The translations under genes were made by a program, and so were the position numbers. From contig NZ_PYMI01000003.1 of the NCBI RefSeq assembly GCF_003025595.1, positions 620,001-684,000 on the forward strand: a DNA stretch of 64,000 bases, given 5' to 3'. This stretch comes from Photobacterium ganghwense (GTDB lineage: Bacteria > Pseudomonadota > Gammaproteobacteria > Enterobacterales > Vibrionaceae). This document shows positions 63,827 through 64,000 of this stretch, one piece after another. Numbering within the stretch: position 1 is the first letter of the stretch; each line of letters begins with the position of its first letter. The notes beneath the pieces were generated by a model. That model was given only the letters and a program-made list of their open reading frames with translations. It searched no databases and had not been told where the DNA came from.

Positions 63827-64000
63827 AGCCAACGAAAAAAAGCGGCCATCAGACTTTATACTGAAGTAAGTGCATATAATAGCAGCAATTATTTGCATTG
63901 TTAATTCGCCTTATCGATACCTGTCTTGAATACCGTTTAAATAAATCATAGTTCCGGTCGCACTGAAGTGAGGTGAGTCATTAACGCAGACTGCCTATGA

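Noticed and set aside
1..64000. tRNA, rRNA, insertion sequences or prophage genes
   Set aside because: No cloverleaf, rRNA-like segment, transposase, integrase or phage structural gene was recognised by reading; a covariance-model search was not possible here.

Overview
The window reads as chromosomal DNA of a marine gammaproteobacterium, most likely of the family Vibrionaceae (a Photobacterium/Grimontia-like genus is plausible, but no species can be named from the sequence). The reasons are a long-form PurC of 368 residues with a PurR box upstream, a stand-alone EF-G outside any str operon, a protein that matches Vibrio NqrB almost column for column, a YejABEF transporter and a zwf-pgl-gnd operon. 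No rRNA, tRNA, CRISPR array, prophage or insertion sequence was seen.

Layout. 0.3-2.8 kb: Ap4A phosphorylase, PnuC and a nucleoside phosphorylase (nucleotide and pyridine salvage). 3.2-6.2 kb: a Crp/Fnr-type regulator convergent with an EF-G paralogue. 7.0-12.6 kb: the yejABEF oligopeptide ABC importer. 12.8-16.5 kb: zwf-pgl-gnd, the oxidative pentose phosphate branch. 16.9-21.4 kb: an RND pump followed by its membrane-fusion protein. 21.8-24.5 kb: a Na+/alanine symporter, then a ParD-like protein overlapping a methionine aminopeptidase. 24.6-27.6 kb: a chemoreceptor and a DJ-1/PfpI protein.

27.9-45.0 kb is the most distinctive part, a 17-kb taurine catabolic island. TRAP transporter TauKLM imports taurine. 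TauXY (SnoaL-like small subunit and FAD large subunit) deaminates it to sulfoacetaldehyde. Xsc makes acetyl phosphate and sulfite, and a short Pta makes acetyl-CoA. TauE and the TauZ/YeiH-type protein are candidate sulfite/sulfate exporters. An IclR-type protein is the likely regulator, and IclR-like palindromes lie in front of pta, xsc, tauX and tauK. The island also holds genes that the textbook pathway does not explain: a CobS/CobT AAA+/VWA pair with no CobN nearby, an FRG-domain protein and a free periplasmic tandem-Cache protein.

45.1-54.5 kb: purC, a UvrD/Rep-type helicase, a YjiH transporter-like protein, carbamate kinase and a TPR-GGDEF diguanylate cyclase. 54.8-59.1 kb: an orphan nqrB broken by one in-frame amber codon, divergent from a cyanide-insensitive-type bd oxidase (cydA/cioA, cydB/cioB and a 37-residue DUF2474-like protein). 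59.3-63.8 kb: a second RND pump with its membrane-fusion protein.

A recurrent feature is short perfect tandem repeats (units of 6-9 bp, plus a duplicated 14-mer) in the gaps that follow plus-strand genes: near 2.77, 4.0, 27.7, 31.0, 49.0, 54.6 and 57.9 kb.
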